DNA of 59,344 bases from Endomicrobiales bacterium. GTDB taxonomy: Bacteria; Elusimicrobiota; Endomicrobiia; Endomicrobiales; JAFGGC01. A model generated the notes under the pieces. That model ran no database searches. It was not told the DNA's origin and saw nothing but the letters and a program-made list of their open reading frames with translations. Made by a program: the position numbers and the translations under genes. Location: contig JAFGGC010000035.1 in the NCBI GenBank assembly GCA_016930715.1, positions 1 through 59,344 on the forward strand, written 5' to 3'. Below, one piece after another: positions 59,301 through 59,344 of this stretch; the stretch's first letter is position 1, and every line of letters begins with the position of its first letter.

Positions 59301-59344
59301 ACCGTTATTGACGCACACGTTCCCTATGACGTTGTTTTGGCTGG
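50352..59344 (-). CDS. Giant FN3/Big-type surface protein with T9SS-like C-terminus (5' end off window)
   Basis: 2997 residues visible; the frame stays open to the window edge, so the N-terminus and signal peptide are missing. Visible order: beta-helix-like repeats (many short STVxVxG turns), FN3 modules in tandem, a second beta-helix-like block, more FN3, three Big-1/invasin-like repeats with PGSATGK-like and DDYWNVV-like signatures (about 1680-2010), FN3 modules with YTLGNL and WTDNS patterns (about 2100-2720), two carboxypeptidase-regulatory-like domains, and a C-terminal domain YSYPNPAVSQ...YTISGELVR...GVYIYQVKV typical of T9SS type A or FlgD-Ig tails. This is an adhesin-like filament. 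The motor genes follow in the same direction, so it may be the moved surface component. Confidence 0.9.
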   Translation of the reverse strand, partial: SQNNVIGNVCVNNGILVSSMGQYDRLRIGGNLDITAQGSLVCISSSTQVEFFGSTPTVVTAPFQKQLPGIYVNKNSTASVSLTNDYIFTSTVAVNSGVFDITNTNQRINAIERGYGGGKLEVSGSTVTFYGQSLISGNTIWFDTVQVDSGANLWIQTRVDANKFEVPGTGLVNLDVGSPSELIVKSRLDLGGKLDVNGSTVTVVNQLNVLDGGELDLSTPYAGRIRAQNVLIQDGGLLVSDSVADVVTSTDPFTYVSFMINKATVNVNGLSIDRIDSNGLTINDGAYLLNFSSVSFTNAQAGGAALRVFQAGTTQYVFNGFFFDTFTSTNVYAPYLTSPGYIYMKDATGIKSGYPYENDPNNVIFWSSPTIFTQYFISDVGISSVTWEWQDAYDESAYELTLSSGAEVLYFQLLADTTRYSVTELLANTTYEAYVRAYNPVGERYSIPSGTCTLASPPVGTYVVSRTSWSVGIGWSGDINPSYTRWEVWRSSDNFVTNQEQLTNYWTNYTSTVYVDSTSVISDTTYYYQVRAVNEYQVPSVFDVRVTTLTLDLTPPTSIYANFIATQGNEEGSIQLGWYVPGDDGMDKPLDPGSQYSIQFSSDIAATIWNHDSATINVSTFGAVPNTWVQHLVTGLQKDTTYFFRVWYRDNRGNWSDISTGATTYSTNILTHRWRGYQDTYASNSANWENNSIPSDGDNVVFEGLYSTACVWNLPSIAVSSFTVEIAYSSNIIISSHLTIDGDFTFPAQNMTIAASSITINGNVNTTGVGGFNPGTSTMAFAGGKHQYLILNNGATLWHMTLIGDTTVHCQSTVMAINGDIRFEGGSFDAYMSSVSHRGSILGSGLGVQQSSGAWILDGDNDQTLDLSSLTGTFFGNFTINKTNGSTFTVTALSTKSLEVRKDLEVKSGVFCVDPDVYVDIWGNLSQGPGTFMNCQSSAFRFIGNKNTFINLPSYQTLSNIVLNKDYAYNIVSISSPTLTIGSNLTVTRGTMDITNKVLKVKYISLGMPFNVSFNTYGSTVVINGAPGGLSGSTTFFFNVLVFDRNSNVSISTHVLVGFGVQIGTGSVVELNGESALMSDGTTDIYGDLRPKGGTLMANELLEIHGGGVLNLSDTENASVILGTGVVVYPGGRISSNSTSDVIVSSDVYGSFKVIRGTVSITGISISSVNANGIVIEDSSDVQSFENVVLTGFAPDSFGIQLLQHGTSTYVFRSVYFDASISTNVYVPNMSYPDGYVAMNDASGPRAGYQYEQDPNHVIYWSTPTVPTFNITTLSTGSLQCDWSADPADDVMFYYILTSTNGMEVQYNYNVVQHIVGDLGANTSYYRYLQALNPIASSSSTLVPRFTYARPPMNTYVTAVTSYSISIDWDGNDNPGYTRYVVLRSSTNFTVSTNTVVAMASNYYLTDFTDTEIETYTTYWYKVQALNEENVETIFDVVVSSVTHPPFVEPESEVTFPQNWVYYSPLKPISTISGTAYVVDPATVTLVQLQLQRVADNQYWDGTASWGGATWFDVTGKGEWSHSAPVPDGDMLYMAQAKAFDNYAREETILSPVYFVYDDTNPVSNVTFPVSSTTYSNLNVISGTSSDEFGMNFSTVAQVELRLYNGDIGRYYNGANWDLSVSTWFVAAGTNTWTYALPGLTSGYYRINSRAIDYAGNYEINFSTVEIYHTGPVSSLVLTAPGENLLSGYVPGKSGTPAEVTAGTAFFVTAYAVDHNYYLVDTTNTYVTISSDDGNSAPQGSAALTNGTESFSVTLRTSRTTNLTAQANTVMPGNSTVFVTTATPTGLLLLCPNQIADPGSATGKLGVPSARTAGVSFQVTASLVDDYWNVVKLNEPEVTLTASDPNCVPPAAATLELGATYFNVTLLTANTTGWVLTITDTDGAGADYGNYITTGVVVNPNYGTRLLVIVPNETYDPGTATGKMDTVTGQNINTSFNVTVYATDDWWNLQAGSNPVVSVHTTDPADIEPTPVALVNGVQIYQVTLVSQGTAYIWADGAGLISSTSSVVDAGDATPPGAVSDLTALIGPYHSSVLLTWTAPGDDEDLFDITGGTIIIRCSNGGPITDFDAPLPTSFEIVRSTNMIAGSPQSFIVTGLVSWTTYYFAIETRDSSGNQSSWSMSGVNTLSAAQAADIVNPVVYDYQPGSDTWRNAGGALYNVDFNDPDSGLDYIQYCSWTGPNKTGVERTTWSFISSPGGNHDYTTDWSVNFSSLTENYNYVSVRAFDLAGNSTEYVDAFYVLKDTTPPPSFLNVSPADNSSQATPIFFQWGSNADALSGIVSYTLEMHSNEACSNLLVSTTVTSGNSVTLSQGLTEGVRWWRVIALDAAGNYSVWSTTYSVNVFTNTPTDPSDLYATAISTTRIHLEWTDNSSNETQFRLYFTTGGYIYNLTSNVTYYTLGNLYANQRLSCMIRAYNNSGESGDSNTVVRYALANMPTSVSFASVAYNGVRLNWDSNGNASGTNYEIWWSTDSGFGAYSSGSASTTTYLTSALDPETSYYFRVYAQNGDSIYSGYETTLSTFTPAGPPAAPAWIEAVAVSTGSIRYSWTDNSVKEEGYRVYDITSVMISSFVANATSYTEGGLEPNKQYTRYVVGYNVSGEGVSSGNISRYTLANTPTGLSSGEQTSTSITLSWAAGAGTNTRYYLARSTGGVTYTTVFNWDNNVTGTTYTDSGLKVDTTYYYKIGGYNGDGILSELSSALVKKTQYVAPQVISGVVTQANGTPITGVTVTAQKDGTNVTYTVYTSTAGAYVFNLDSNTADGVYRIQASWTANNVVSSVYKEGVSNGSQNVDFTLETNYELGTISGQVTIVKSVSKAARRALGISFEAPAFIELTQNGNVIARVGTDSEGKYEVPNLLPGRFTVRAFNGVAYSKPAIVDLQEGQNFSLSFDYELLNPDTVYSYPNPAVSQKQLTIHFQTSGQDIDCQVHIYTISGELVRAVRYEELSKVDISIYEYVWDMTNSEGQNVASGVYIYQVKVRNLATGDYAFVTKKLAIIK

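Overview
The window looks like one chromosomal segment of a Gram-negative, probably anaerobic bacterium from a poorly cultivated lineage. The evidence is outer-membrane and periplasmic proteins (PorV/PorQ family barrel, OmpA-type peptidoglycan-binding domains, a barrel ending in Phe), two giant secreted proteins ending in T9SS/FlgD-Ig-like C-terminal domains, a rubredoxin-flavin reductase fusion, and multi-receiver hybrid kinases. An Elusimicrobiota/Omnitrophota-like or FCB-adjacent candidate phylum would fit, but no rRNA or ribosomal protein is present, so taxonomy is only a guess. Most of the window is GC-moderate to GC-rich; the R-M island (about 30.1-33.1 kb) and the 5' part of the first giant operon are clearly AT-richer.

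Layout. (1) 1-13.4 kb, minus: a leader with a good promoter and an internal terminator, a secreted helical-repeat protein, a 3862-aa secreted multidomain protein (cysteine-peptidase/amidase-like head, GATase-like domain, beta-propeller, many Ig-like modules, C-terminal sorting-like domain), and a PorV/PorQ-type barrel cut by the window edge. (2) 13.5-15.5 kb: a Fic protein with its own promoter and palindromic operator, then a gene-free stretch with hairpins and a 5' half of a tRNA-Lys. (3) 15.5-24.6 kb, plus: a signalling operon with a membrane PAS histidine kinase, two receiver-kinase hybrids, three single-domain response regulators and a PilB/GspE ATPase, followed by an Ogg2-type DNA glycosylase. 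(4) 24.7-30.1 kb: high-molecular-weight rubredoxin, a GT39-like membrane glycosyltransferase, YbaB, nitroreductase, DNA polymerase IV and a CDF metal exporter. (5) 30.1-35.4 kb, minus: an accessory island with a type II restriction-modification pair, unknown genes, ORF6N and truncated BRO-N genes, lexA, and a frameshifted ORF6N gene behind a near-consensus promoter whose spacer is a perfect palindrome. (6) 35.4-41.1 kb, minus: DUF72, a GT2 synthase with a membrane HEAT-repeat partner, a flavin reductase, small membrane proteins and an HI0933-type flavoprotein. (7) 41.1-59.3 kb, minus: the most interesting region, a motor-like gene set.

The motor region reads, in transcription order: giant FN3/Big-type surface protein (5' end off the window), Ig/CARDB protein, FecR-domain protein, a fusion of a FliF C-terminal periplasmic domain to the FliG middle and C-terminal domains, MotA, two MotB-like proteins, a periplasmic TPR protein and an Ig-headed outer-membrane barrel. 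No other flagellar gene is present. One MotB keeps the proton-carrying Asp; the other has Asn there. The MotA Glu98/FliG Arg281 pair known from flagella is lost on both sides, while the Arg90/Asp289 pair is conserved in charge. I infer a non-flagellar, stator-driven rotary or force-transmitting machine spanning both membranes, linked to a T9SS-like surface adhesin. That function is inference; the domain content is visible.
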